A stretch of DNA of 64,000 nt from Coptis chinensis (Eukaryota; Streptophyta; Magnoliopsida; Ranunculales; Ranunculaceae). This document shows, in pieces, positions 1-11,115 of this stretch (the stretch's first letter is position 1; each line of letters begins with the position of its first letter). The translations under genes were made by a program, and so were the position numbers. The stretch lies in the NCBI GenBank assembly GCA_015680905.1, contig CM027383.1:39988501-40052500 (forward strand), given 5' to 3'. The notes beneath the pieces are model-generated. The model was not told the origin of the DNA. It was given only the letters and a program-made list of their open reading frames with translations, and did no database searches.

Positions 1-161
1 CCACGCCATACATTCCAGTTCCATATGAACTAGAGAACCATCGCAGCCATGACAACAGATATAGCACGAGGAACGCAATACCCAAGTCTGAAGCAACTTC
101 AAACCACCAGAAGAAAGGAACACGACGAGGGAGCAGACATTTCTACTCGCTATCCAAACCA

Positions 162-845
162 ATGGAAGAAATCCTTGAGGAAATCAAACGCATTCCATTT
201 TTTCAACCCCTCCCCCTAAGAGCAGACAAGCTCCCCAAGAAACCAGGCAATCGCTTCTGCCATTATCACCAACTCTGCAATCACCACACCAATGAATGTC
301 AACACTTGAAATGCCACATTCAAGACCTTCTCAATAAAGGTTACCTATATGAGTACCTAGCGATTCCAGAAATTGAACTGGTTACCCCCTATGGCACAAC
401 TCAATCTGTGAAACTCTCCAAATCGTTAAACCACATTTTCAATAGCATCCGAAACACTCCATTTTTCAAACCAGACATCAAACCAATTCCAAACGTTACC
501 GGTCAGCCGTTCTGTCAATTCCACCAAGTTCACTCCCATCACACCGACAAGTGTAAGTGCTTGAGAAATTACATACAGTACCTGATCAGCAAAAGACTCT
601 TGAAAAAATTCGTTGACAATGAACTGCAACAACCTAGCAGAGGTCGAGAACAAAGGGACTATGTCCACCAGAACACCAACAGTGGCGAACCACAAAAACA
701 AAAGAGAGGTCGAACTACTGCAGCTTTTACTCAAACACATGTCCCAACAGTCAAGACCATATTAGAACATGACTCCCCCCATTCCACACTCCCAGTTCGC
801 AAGTGGGTCCACCCATATTGTCTAGATTCACCGACCTATAGCTAG
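162..845 (+). pseudogene. Tat-like gag C-terminal fragment with duplicated zinc-binding module
   Basis: The 227-codon open frame resembles the nucleocapsid end of plant Tat/Ogre-type gag. A C-x2-H-x4/5-H-x3/4-C module occurs twice with identical spacing: C33, H36, H41/H42, C46 and C118, H121, H126/H127, C131. Each is preceded by an I/T-P-F-F segment and followed by a helix-like L-x-K/S-x-G/R-x-L stretch, so the protein holds an 85-residue internal duplication. The frame is open just upstream of the first ATG, so this is probably the end of a longer gag entering from outside the window. No protease, RT or integrase follows within 2.6 kb, so the element looks non-autonomous or deleted. The tail is rich in R, Q and T. 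The family call is by motif resemblance; a host zinc-knuckle gene is unlikely given the repeat context. Confidence 0.6.
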
Positions 846-1608
846 GTCGCTTACCACAACGACGATGTATGGCAGCGAACATCAGCCAATTCAGCACGGT
901 ACACACAATTCGCCAAGAACCATTATCATCTAAGAAAAGGAGTATTTAGGCTTTCACAAAGGTCCATTCGACATGTTTTCTTTATTTCGTCAATGTCTTA
1001 TCTTTCTGTTCATCAATAAAGTTATCCCTCTTTCATGGAACATGTTTTTCTCCATACTTACAATTAAGTATAGAAAAATACCTAGTTCACAATGTCAAAC
1101 CAGTTCGCTTCCACACACACGTTAGAACAACTAACGAACTACGATAACCAAGAAGTCACACTTCAAATCCCCCATAACAAGGGAGACAAACATTACACCA
1201 AGACGATGCACCCAAGAAACTCCGTCCATACGAAAAACACATTAACTAACTCAAAACTCACTCTTACTCAAGAGAGACGTCAACAAACCACATAGTACGA
1301 AGCGTACTAATCAACTAGTAGTACGCTCCAATACGTCCGAGCCACAAACATCCCCTGATCTCACATACTCAGAGCAGATCGATATCAGTCATATGCCCAC
1401 ACCAAGATCAACGTATAATCATAGTCGCACAGTGCAAATTCGCCAATAAACAAATGCACCGATAGAAGCACCTCACCAATCCGGACGGATCTTCTACCAT
1501 TAGTCTGTATTAACAGCCACGTGTAAGGTCGCATTTCTTTTTTAGGCCAACTAAAACGCCGTGCTGAATACTTACAAAAGATTTAATCAAATTCAGCAGT
1601 CATCACAT
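846..1608. other. Gene-free spacer of the Tat-like element
   Basis: No convincing coding frame. An AATAAA-type signal lies at about 1015-1020. Short words such as cgaactc recur here and throughout 1-3480, which ties the whole stretch to one element. Confidence 0.4.
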
Positions 1609-2580
1609 GAACTTGCCTCAGGAGTTCACTCCAAATTGACTCTAGCCGAGCAAATAGTCTCGCCAACTGGGGACCTAAACTTTTAGGACCAATTCAAGAT
1701 CGACCTATGATGGTATCATACCAATGGACGACCTCGTCTAGGATCAACTCATCACGAACTCGCCCCACGAACTCACTCCAAAGTAACTCAAGCCGGGTGG
1801 ACGACCTCGTCCAAGAGAAACTCAACGTTGGAACGACCACTCAGTCTACTAAAGCGCCACCCAACCTACTGATCGGTCACTTATATGCAGGACGATCTGA
1901 AGCTAGGAGCAACTCAACATGAACTTACCTCACAAGCTCAATCTAAAGTGACTCCAGCTGGATAAATAGTCTCGCCAGCTGGGGACATATATTTCTAGGA
2001 CTAGTTCAGGATCGAGCTATCATGGTATCATATCAATGGAGAGCGGAAGCTTGGAGTAACTCAACATGAACTTATCTCATGAGCTCACTCCAAAGTGACT
2101 CCAGTTGGGTAAATAGTCTTGCCAGCTGGGGACCTATATTTCTAGGACCAGTTCAGGATCAAGCTATCATGGTATCATACCAATGGAGAGCGGAAGCTAG
2201 GAGCAACTCAACATGAACTTACCTCATGAGCTCACTCCAAAGTGACTCCAGCTGGGTAAATAGTCTCGCCAGCTGGGGACCTATATTTCTAGGACCAGTT
2301 CAGGATCGAGCTATCATGGTATCATACCAATGGAGAGCGGAAGCTAGGAGAAAATCAATATGAAATCGCCTCACGAGCTCACTCCAAAGTAACTCAAGCT
2401 GGGTGGATGACCTCGTCCAGAAGAAACTCAATGTTGGAACGGCCATTCAGTCTACTGAAGTGCCACCCAACCTACAGATCGGTACTTATATGCAGGACGA
2501 TCTGAAACTAGGAGCAAATCAACCTGAAATCGCCTCACGAGCTCACTCCAAAGTAACTCATGCCAGGTAGAGGACCTCCT
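1609..2580. repeat. 147/165-bp tandem repeat array
   Basis: Units start at about 1609, 1756, 1921, 2068, 2215, 2362 and 2526, giving spacings of 147, 165, 147, 147, 147 and 164. The order is therefore A-B-A-A-A-B plus a partial unit. A-units share ctcgccagctggggac and atggtatcataccaatgg. B-units replace the middle with a block containing gacgacctcgtcc and cgccacccaacctac. Minisatellites between the coding region and the 3' LTR are a known trait of Tat/Ogre/Retand elements, which fits the neighbouring gag. Confidence 0.85.
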
Positions 2581-2755
2581 TATCAAAAACATCCAAGTCA
2601 AACTCACTAAGGTCAATAGTTTTAGAGAGAGATGGATCATCTATCGCCACCTTCCCATCACAAGTTTCGACGGTCCTCACATTATCAGCAGCATCACCGA
2701 CCTTCCTTTTCAAATTTGGCGGTAGAATTACCATAATCACCTCCTCCATATCCAA
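2558..2755 (-). CDS. Short antisense ORF in the Tat-like element
   Basis: The 65-codon frame begins M-D-M-E-E-V and is acidic and protein-like (DLSEFDLDVFDKE near the end). It runs opposite to the gag frame, between the tandem array and the putative 3' LTR. Opposite-strand extra ORFs at this position are known in Tat-lineage elements, and another one occurs at 41841-43854 in this window. I do not recognise the product. It may be only the first exon of a longer, decayed frame. Confidence 0.35.
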   Translation of the reverse strand: MDMEEVIMVILPPNLKRKVGDAADNVRTVETCDGKVAIDDPSLSKTIDLSEFDLDVFDKEVLYLA

Positions 2756-2835
2756 AAACTACCCTAGAGGACAGAAGAAACCTGTTTATCCAGCTTACAC
2801 TCCACACAAATTCCTCTGGACAGCTAGTCGTTACC

Positions 2836-2843
2836 TTATATAT
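2836..2843 (-). promoter_or_regulatory. TATA box for the antisense ORF
   Basis: On the minus strand the sequence reads atatataagg, about 85 bases upstream of the ATG at 2755. The spacing suits a plant core promoter. No transcript evidence is available. Confidence 0.3.
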
Positions 2844-3486
2844 CTGCTTCTCACGTGTGAACTTAAACTCTCATCAACTCGCCCCAATGGATAGGAACGA
2901 ACTAATGAGAAGGGGCTAATATACACAACCAATGTATATTATACACGTGTCCAACACAACTCATCAAAAGAGCACTCCCCCCTCATAACAGTTCACTTCA
3001 TAGCGAACCTAATTGTCTCTCCATCACGAACTGACACTATCAGAAGACACCTTCCCCGACGAACTCATGACAAATCGCTTCACAACGAACCAATAGACTC
3101 ACTTCACCTAACGATTTCATATACTCACCCTACGACCTCACTCCAAAGTGACTCGATTCGAATGGACGACCTTGTCCTGGAGTGACCTCCATAGTGTTCG
3201 CTCACCCCATTCCATAACGGCTAGTAACGCACGCCTTCACTAATGCATTCAAGGCCGCTGTTTCAGTCGCGCATCTCATCAATCGCCATAACTTGCCATC
3301 ATGACCTGAAGATCAGGATCTGACCTGACGCTAAAGAAAAGGAAGAACCACCAAGGTTTTCTATATAAAGGGGACAGGGACTACGTCTGAGCTGATTCAA
3401 GTCCCCCCCCCCCCCAAGAGAGAGAACTTGATATGTAGGCAGTTCATCCATACGAACTCAGTCAAACCCAGTTAACCAATCCATCT
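2844..3486 (+). other. Putative LTR (U3-R) of the outer Tat-like element, interrupted at 3486
   Basis: The stretch has no ORF. It contains a good TATA motif (ctatataaagggg, about 3360-3372) followed by a C-run near 3405. This looks like an LTR promoter of the element that supplied the gag fragment. The Athila insertion cuts it at 3486, and it would resume at 17302. Its true ends are not visible. Confidence 0.35.
3482..3486. repeat. Target site duplication, left copy (CATCT)
   Basis: Identical to 17297-17301 on the far side of the Athila element. Confidence 0.9.
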
Positions 3487-4988
3487 TGATAAGAGCCCAA
3501 AACTGTAGTTTTAACCCTGTAACAGTCATACTTTTAGACCAATTATGTGAGTAATAATTAAGAGTTAACACCGATTCGTGTTTTATGCATTTCAAAGCTT
3601 CAAAGTCCATTATGTGCGAGAAATGTGCCACTTTAGCGACATAAAGGAGCAAAGGTCGGTTACTAAGGAGTTCCGTGATTAAAGGCCAATATTCAAGAAG
3701 ACAAAGCCTTTCTAAAGCCCGGTCAAAAGCTGAAAAGTCGACGCTGGCGTAAAAAGACACAAAGTCGCTAGAACTTTCGAAGGCCGTATCTTTGGACTCA
3801 GACATCGGAATGGGACCTACCTTATGTCAAAACGACCGGCTCGGAAAGAGCTTTCCAATGGTCTAAGCCTTGACCCAATCAGAGGAGCAGATGTGGACAA
3901 AAAGTCTATTGAAGCCAACTGCAGTTGAAGAGGCCTTTTTGGACTGAAAGAATTGGGTTTTGGGCCTGATTCTCTGGCCCAAAACATGGCTCCAAGCCCA
4001 TGCACGATTTTTGGATCTGAAAGTATAAAAACAAGAGCTTGACTCTTTGTTAATGGTAGATAGTTAATGGTAGCTAGTTAGACCTAAAACAATAGATAAT
4101 TCTAGATCTAGTTTTTATTTAATTAAATTAAGTTTAGTTAATATTCAATTCTTGTTTTAGATTAAACTCTTAGAATCATTGTTCTTAATTAGTTTGATAA
4201 ATAAAATAGCTATTTGTCAATTTTGATTCTTGTCATTTACAATTGTTAGATCTAATTTCATTTATTACTTGTTATTTAATTCTTAGTTATTAATTAGAAT
4301 TTAATTATTGTTTAATTTAGATTAGTAAAATTCGATTCTTTATATTATGTTTAGTTATAATTTAGTCGGAAATGATTGCGTCATGATTCTCGGCTAAACC
4401 TCCATTAGAGGGGGTTGAGAAGCCTTGATGAAAGCTTGATTCCGATTATCGTAGAGTCGTCGTAATTTCCCTTCCACTCTAGAAACGATTAGTTCACCAT
4501 GAGAATGGGTGTAATCGTTCACATGCTAGTTATGAATTGGTAGAAATGCCATGTGTAATTAGGGATTAGGAGTAACTGTTGTTACGTGAAGCGGTTCAAT
4601 TCAATTCTGAATGATTCGACGTTAGTAGGATTAAGTCGAAGTTAAGGTGGAATCAATCCCCTCTAACTCCTTATCATAGAATCAACGTAGCATTCCCATA
4701 GTTGTTCTAATAGTCGACTAGTTGCATCTCGTGGGTAGTTGCATCGTAGTCTAGTTGCCATTTCGTAAATCTCTCATTAGACTTTAGAGTTAAGTTTACT
4801 TATACGTAGAGAACACAGCATGCAGAAGGACTAGGAGTGGAACGAACTTCCTACTCCACTATATCTGTTCAATAGATAGAGAGTAGAATCTTTGATGAAA
4901 ATATAGACTCGCATAAAGTTTTAGTTTACTTACGTTTTGAGTTTTATCGTTCATTTCGTAGGTAAACTATCATTTTTATGTGTTATCA
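3487..4988 (+). repeat. 5' LTR of the Athila-type element
   Basis: It runs from TGATAAGAGCCC to TGTTATCA and matches 15787-17296 along its whole length, with scattered substitutions and small indels. A TATA-like taaaaac motif lies near 4024. The first 500 bases show small antisense frames that are not genes. Confidence 0.93.
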
Positions 4989-4990
4989 AA

Positions 4991-5006
4991 TGGCGCCGCT
5001 GCCGTC
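4991..5006 (+). other. Primer-binding site (tRNA-Asp type)
   Basis: TGGCGCCGcTGCCG lies two bases after the LTR. It complements the 3' end of plant tRNA-Asp (ending CGGCAACGGCGCCA) with one mismatch. This is the usual Athila primer. Confidence 0.8.
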
Positions 5007-5099
5007 TTAGTTTCACTTTCGCATTGTTTTCGTAGTATAAATACTTTTCTTAAAGTCCCATTTCACCCACCCACCCTTGTTTGATTCATACTGTGGTTG

Positions 5100-5290
5100 T
5101 CCGTTTCAGCGTTGAAAAGTTTCGCGAAAAATTACACTGAGCGCACCTGCGCCCAAACGGAGCGCACCTGCGCCCAAAAGCCTGGAACCTTGAGCGCGAC
5201 CGCCCCCCGTGGAGCGACCCCTAAATCAATGTAACTTGAAGTTACCGCAGAGCGATCAAGCTTCTAAGGGCGAAGCGCCACTCTAAGCTA
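5100..5290 (+). repeat. GC-rich leader with 22-bp duplication
   Basis: gagcgcacctgcgcccaaa occurs twice in tandem (about 5138 and 5160), followed by further gagcg words. Similar GAGCGC-rich stretches precede the two extra ORFs of this element. Confidence 0.6.
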
Positions 5291-5689
5291 AATTTTTCCG
5301 GATTTCTACGGTTTGATTCAACTTTGATTTTTCAAGTCTTTCAATGTTCTAACTTGTTATATACACCTAACACGCCAAACAAGACGCTATTCATAAAAGC
5401 GAAGCAAGGACGCAATCAGGTATTCCTTTCTTCCACACCTCGCATCTCCTGTTAGAGGTTTATACTAGTATATCGATTTGTTTGGAGTGTTGATGTGTTT
5501 AGCTAAGTTTGGTCTTAGCCTTGTATGAGATTAAGGTCCGGTCGAACAAAAACACCAAACGTAATTACACAACAACGTCCAACAAACAATTCTATCTAGT
5601 ATACCACCCATCGCACCTCTAGCTACTATTTCACACACACCACCGATATAATGCCCAAGAAGGAGAGACTCCTCTCTCGACTTCTACAA

Positions 5690-6590
5690 AGCCTCGAGCG
5701 ATAGCCCAAAATCTTGCATCGTTTTAGCGGACCCGATTGGGGGGATTTCGAATCCCTCAAATATTTTTAATTTGTTACCCGTTTTCATGGTTTAGACCAT
5801 GAAAACCTTATCGGCTACGCGTAGGATTGAACAAGTCCTAACAACATTCCACCATCCTACGGTTGGTGCGAACAAATTAAACTAAGGGTATTCCCTTTCA
5901 CCTTAGCGGATAAAGGCGACGCCTTGGTTAACTGCCCAAAGCCTAATTCTCAGGACTCGTGGGCTAAACTTGTTCACCGTTTATGGAACATTTTACCCAC
6001 CCCAAGACGGATGAGATGCTTTCCAAGATTCATTTCTTTTCGACAAAATCCTCATGAATCATTTTCGAGGCTTGGAATCGTTTCACCGATCTCCTTATAG
6101 AGTGTCCACATCATAACTTAGCGAAAGACCGTTAGTTTGTGCCTTTTTCAAAGGACTTCTACACCACCATAAAGAAGTCCTTGACATAATGAATGGGGTA
6201 GTTTCTTAAGCAAAGGAGCCTCGGAGGCTTATAAATTTTTAGAGGATGAAACTAAAAGCGAAATAACAACCGGGGGTAGTGACGATATCCACGCTCCGCT
6301 AGTTCTTCTAATATAGTTAAGGCCGGCCGGTATGTTTGAAATTAAACACGATCCCGAAGCTTAAAACTCTAATCGAATCACTAACTAAAAGGTAGATGCC
6401 ATTTACGTTCAACAAAAGCCTATCCCCCGTCATGAATGTAAATTCAAATTCATGTAGTTTTGTTGGAGCCCTCAAAGATCCCGACTCCCATCGTCACTAT
6501 AGCCTATGAACGAGGCTTCTTCCATTAATAGTGAACCTAACGCCCTTGGAGACAAAATCCCAACTTGGAGAAATAACCAACACGCCACAC
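5690..6590 (+). pseudogene. Athila gag, N-terminal and core part (frameshifted)
   Basis: Read across several frames, the stretch matches plant retrotransposon gag. It shows E-Q-I-K-L-R-V-F-P-F-T-L-A-D-K near 5870, W-A-K-L-V near 5965, F-R-Q-N-P-H-E-S-F near 6040, R-F-T-D-L-L-I-E-C-P-H-H near 6085, and S-K-G-A-S-E-A-Y-K-F-L-E-D-E near 6215. Stops and frameshifts interrupt it. The product would form the virus-like particle. The frame is then cut at 6598 by the hAT element and resumes after 7867. Confidence 0.7.
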
Positions 6591-6598
6591 CTCCGGGG

Positions 6599-7859
6599 TA
6601 GGGGTGGGAATTTGGCCCTAACGACCCTAACCCGCCCCTCGACCGGCCGACCCTAAGCCCTATAAAGCCCTCACAACTAAAGCCCTCACAGAGTTTAGGG
6701 CGGGGCGGGCCGCCCCCTATGCCTTCTAGGGCAGGGCTAGGGGCTAAGATTCTAAAACATAGGCCCGACCCTAACCAAGCCCTAACCGCCCCGTTTTCAT
6801 ACTTTCACTATAAATACACATACCATAATTGTCCAACTCTTTTGTTAAATATTTTCAATTAAAATAACATTGTCCTTTGTAATTTATCACTTACACCCAA
6901 GGGTACTTCCAATAACTTGTTTTATATAACAAAAACTTGTCAACTTAGCAGCCATGAAGAACAATGAACACTAGCCTAATAAAAAATAAGACTTTATTCC
7001 TTTGATCATCAAGTCAAAGTCCATAACTTATTATTCTCAATTTCTTTTCTCACTCATTTCTTATAAATTATATTTTTATTCACATCCAAGCCAAGTCTAA
7101 AACTAAAGGTTTCCTTCCACACCATTAAAAGCAAAATCTGAGCGGACATTTGTAACATAGAAACCAAAAAACAACATTTGTCAGAAAAATGACATTTGTA
7201 ATCTCAAACCTTTCTCCATCACTTGTTCAAAAGCCAATATTTTCATTTCCATATACAAAGCTTGAATCACTTTTAAATTAGAAGAAATGTAATATTATAT
7301 TTGTTTGAATCTATTATAGAAATAATTTATGATATTACAAATAGTTTAACAACTTCCATGACCCTTAACCAAAACTATTATGTTTCTTCTTTATATCTAT
7401 TACTTCTTCCTTTAAAATGATAATATAATTATTTGTCTATGTATTTCAATGTTAAATGTAATTTTAGTGAGGTTTGAGTACAAGGAAGAACAAATTCGAA
7501 CTCTCGATGTACTTGATTCATTAGATTGTGGATGTGCATTTTAAATTTTTTGGACTTATACAGATTATTACTAGATTGGTTGGACTTTGAGTTTGTAGAT
7601 TATTGTACATTTTTGTAATATAAATGAGTTTTAAAACTGATGTAGTAAAAAAAAAAAAATATATAGGCCCGCCCTAAAGCCCGCCCTAAAAGCCTTTAAA
7701 TAGGGCTAGAGGTTCGGGTCGTCGCTTGAGGTTTAGACTTGTGACCGGCCCGACCGACCAATCTCTATGCTGACTTTTAGGGGCCGACGCCCTAATATCC
7801 TCAAGGGCTTTAAATGTTTAGGGCCGGGCTAGCCCGACCCGGCCCATTGCCCACCCCTA
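6599..7859. mobile_element. Non-autonomous hAT element inserted in Athila gag
   Basis: Its ends are inverted: TAGGGGTGGGaatttGGCC at the left, and the reverse complement of the right end reads TAGGGGTGGGcaatgGGCC. The flanking 8-mers ctccgggg (6591-6598) and ctctaggg (7860-7867) match at 6 of 8 positions, consistent with an 8-bp hAT target duplication that has since mutated. GC-rich subterminal repeats (gggcc, gcccgcc) surround a 900-bp AT-rich core. No transposase frame is present. Confidence 0.85.
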
Positions 7860-7861
7860 CT

Positions 7862-8523
7862 CTAGGGTACAATAATCAATATGTTAAGCCAACGCACAGT
7901 TTTAACCAAGCTCCACCACGACAAGGACAGGGTCAGGGTAATTTTAATAATTATAACAACCAAGTGCAACCTCGACAAGGTCAAACACAAGGTCAAGATA
8001 GTTATAATAATTATAATGCTAATAGAGGTATCGTTCCGGTAAATAATAATTATCAAAATCCACCCATAAATAATTCACGTGAAATAGTTCCAGTCACACC
8101 ACCCGTGACTACTACACCCACACAACCGGATCGTCTTGACACCTTCATACAAGTGAGCCAAAACTTTTCCAAACCATGGCTTAATCTAACCAACAGCTTC
8201 TTCAATCCGCCGTTAATAATTTAACCCAACAAATGGCCCAAGATAAAGCCCAACCCAAAGGTGTGTTGCCGTGTCACGCAATACCTAATCCTAAAACAAC
8301 AAACACGACCTTTGAGGTAATCGATAATACTAGTAATGAATATGAAAATGTAGGTGAGCTAAATGCCATCACCACTCTCCGTTCTGGCAGAGTGGTTGAT
8401 AACAAAGCAACTATGCCTATAGTTACCCCACCAATAGCCCCTACACATGCTATTTTACTAGATACCGAAATAGAAACTGAAGAGCCTACCACCGTAGGAG
8501 GTACCGGTTACAACACAACCTAA
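7862..8523 (+). pseudogene. Athila gag C-terminal region
   Basis: After the hAT element the frame continues as a Q/N/P-rich stretch (repeats of PRQGQ and NNYN at 7905-8065) with one break at 8222. It ends with N-A-I-T-T-L-R-S-G-R-V at about 8358-8390, which resembles the A-I-T-L-R-S-G-K signature at the gag-protease border of Athila elements. No CCHC knuckle is seen. Confidence 0.7.
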
Positions 8524-8559
8524 GAAACGAAAGCCCACGGTTAAACATCCAGTGATACC

Positions 8560-9206
8560 ATTGCTAAATATAGACGTAAACCACCGCTTCCACAAAAATT
8601 AGCCATGTTAACTAGGGATACAAATTATGAGGAGATTAGGGACGTTTTCAAGAATCTAACTATAAACCTTCCCTTCCTCGAAGCTATTAAAAAGCTACCA
8701 CACCATGCTAAGTTTCTTAAGGAGTTGTGTACCACTAGGCGTAAGACCAATATACCAGAAGACGCCTTTTTAACAGAATAATTCCCAACTTTATCTGAAC
8801 ATAATGGAATTGTTAAGTACAAGGACCTTGGTCGCCCCATCGCATAATGCACATTAGAGATTCTTATCTGACGACCGCGTTATTAGACACGGGGGCTAGT
8901 GTTAACTTACTCCGTTTTATTTGTATAAACAAATAGGTCTAGACGAGATGCAACCCACTAAAATGACGCGTTGCAATTAGCTGATCGGGTCTATTAAGTA
9001 TCCTAAGGGTGTGGTCGAAAATGTCTTTGGTAAAAGTTCGTGATTTCTACTATCCGGCTGATTTTGTAATCCTCGATACAGAAGTTGCTAACGACTCTGT
9101 CCCGATCATCTTAGGGCGTCCTTTCCTGGCAACTGCCAATGTGCTCATTAATTGCCGCGATGGTTCAATGTCCATGTCTTTTGGCCATCTTGTCATTAAA
9201 GTAAAT
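8560..9206 (+). pseudogene. Athila aspartic protease (frameshifted)
   Basis: This is a retropepsin that would cut the gag-pol polyprotein. The catalytic motif L-L-D-T-G-A-S-V-N-L-L is present, with the Asp codon at 8886-8888. The conserved C-terminal motif P-I-I-L-G-R-P-F-L-A-T-A is at about 9100-9135, but in another frame from parts of the N-terminal half. A stop near 8780 and frameshifts around 8940-9009 break the gene. Confidence 0.75.
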
Positions 9207-9238
9207 GTTTTAAAAAAACACATGTACCCGATTCGTCT

Positions 9239-10030
9239 ATGGATGGAGAGGTTAGCATGATCGAGAGGTTCGCTCGAGACTATTTCAACAACACGTTCCC
9301 TGATAATCATATGCCCAAATTTCTTTCCTTTGGAAGTTCAGACTCCAACATTTTCATCCCTACACTAGTCGATACACATATTATGGATGAGGACGAGATA
9401 GATGACTTTCTCAAAGATATAGAGGACTACCATAGTAATGTAGATATGAGCAACCTAGATGAGGAATTCAATGAGTTTCTTAGAGCAGGTGATGATTCAC
9501 CCTATCAAGAACTACTTTGCACAACATCCACCTCGACTTCCCTCCTTCCACCCTTTCAAAGGAATCTCGAGTTTGCACTCGATCATTTTGTTTCTCCTGT
9601 GCTTCATAATTTTTTAAATCCACCTAGTAAACAAATACTTCAGAAGGACAAACCATTTGACACCTTCATTTTCAGACTTGAGACAGTCCCTACCTACACT
9701 ATGAATGAGTTTTGTGCTAAACCCACATCCTCATTTTTTCCATGCTTTCCTTCTACAACTTATCCATATCCACCATATTCTCCACAACCATTCACTTTTC
9801 CACACTTATTCACTAGGACACCCTCTCGTTCAAAAATGAAAAAGAAGGTGCATGTTAGGTTGCGTTATAGGGTTATCCAACTTCGCTTTCAGTTCACTAG
9901 GTTGCGTTATAGGAAATCTTGGTGCTTGATTGTGTTTGGATATATTTTCTGTGATATTTATTTATGGAATGATCCTCAACTATTTCGGTTGTTGATATAT
10001 GATAAACTGCATGTTCATACATATGTTTAG
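9239..10030 (+). CDS. Unassigned acidic ORF after protease
   Basis: The 263-codon frame overlaps the end of the protease ORF. Residues 40-85 are rich in D and E (M-D-E-D-E-I-D-D-F-L). The middle is S/T/P-rich, and the C-terminal 60 residues are basic and aromatic. In an autonomous Athila element the reverse transcriptase would begin about here, but I see none of its motifs (no Y-x-D-D, no F-G-L). It probably represents the protease-RT linker plus unrelated sequence left after deletion of RT, RNase H and integrase. Confidence 0.4.
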   Translation: MDGEVSMIERFARDYFNNTFPDNHMPKFLSFGSSDSNIFIPTLVDTHIMDEDEIDDFLKDIEDYHSNVDMSNLDEEFNEFLRAGDDSPYQELLCTTSTSTSLLPPFQRNLEFALDHFVSPVLHNFLNPPSKQILQKDKPFDTFIFRLETVPTYTMNEFCAKPTSSFFPCFPSTTYPYPPYSPQPFTFPHLFTRTPSRSKMKKKVHVRLRYRVIQLRFQFTRLRYRKSWCLIVFGYIFCDIYLWNDPQLFRLLIYDKLHVHTYV

Positions 10031-10271
10031 ATAAAGTCTCGAGTATCTGACTATAAACGACTCAACTTTTGTGTTTGGTGCATTTCCTTTCATTTATGTA
10101 TATTGGTGAGTGCACCATTAAGGTAACCGGGCCCTCCCTATGGAGTGTGTGGCTGTAAGTACCGGATACTAAGTCCACGTTTAACATAATTCACATTTTC
10201 CACTCTTGCATGTTTTCTCAGATTTTTGAGTCATGTTTCTCTATGGGGTGAATTATGTCTTTCTTGCTTAT

Positions 10272-10275
<4 letters not shown>

Positions 10276-10326
<51 letters not shown>
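10276..10326. repeat. (TA)n microsatellite
   Basis: About 25 uninterrupted TA units inside the Athila element. Confidence 0.95.
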
Positions 10327-10329
<3 letters not shown>

Positions 10330-11115
10330 AACATAGTAATCTAGGAAGTCTCGGGAATCTGACTTTAAAAGACCCACTGTTAAAAAAAAAACAAATTTTC
10401 TAAACTTTGTTGTAAAAAATTTGTTTGGGGGTGGGGTGTTCGTGTTTCCGTCCTAGAATGTTTTATGTCCCATTAGAGTTGCTTAGGCCGTTTAATTGTA
10501 TTTCGATTCGGGTTGACATAATCTATGAATTTAGAGTTCAGTCGTTCGCATAACGTACGTCAGGCACGCACTTTGAGGCGTTTTCCACTATCTTATATGT
10601 CATCCATGGTCGGAATAAAGTATTTTATGGATCATTAGATTGGAAATTCTCTCCTGATCATTTCCATATCTCATTCGCAAAAATCGGACCGGTAACGAAG
10701 CAGCAATTTTAGTTTGAAGTTTCGCAAAAAATCGAAAAATTCAAAAATTTCAAATTGGGCTTGGGCCCAACCCGCGCGCACCGGCAGCGCACCCGCGCCC
10801 TTACCTTTGCTCCAACAGTCGCGTTCATCCTTCCAAACCTCCATTAACGCCCACCAAAGCTCCAAAACCTAAAAAAAAAAAAAAAAAAAAAAATTAAAAA
10901 GAAACCTAAACTAACCCACGCCAACCATCAAAAATCCACTTCAAATCTTCTCTAAAACCAAACCACCACCAAATCCACCAACTTACATCACCAAAAACCA
11001 CCGAAAATTACAAAAATTCAAGCTGTCGCGCCACCACCACTGGTTGTTTCATTTGGTTGACTTAAATTCCAACCCCACATCCCATTTAAACCCCTACTAC
11101 ATTCCAAACATTACA
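10327..11115 (+). other. Leader before extra ORF A
   Basis: No coding frame. At 10765-10810 there is a GC-rich stretch with cgcgcgcaccggcagcgcacc, similar to the leader at 5138. A run of about 23 A lies at 10870-10892, followed by C/A-rich sequence up to the ATG at 11116. Confidence 0.5.

Noticed and set aside
3458..4005. Antisense frames in the 5' LTR (with a matching one at 16117-16305)
   Set aside because: They lie within the Athila LTR, are not kept in full between the two copies and resemble no protein.
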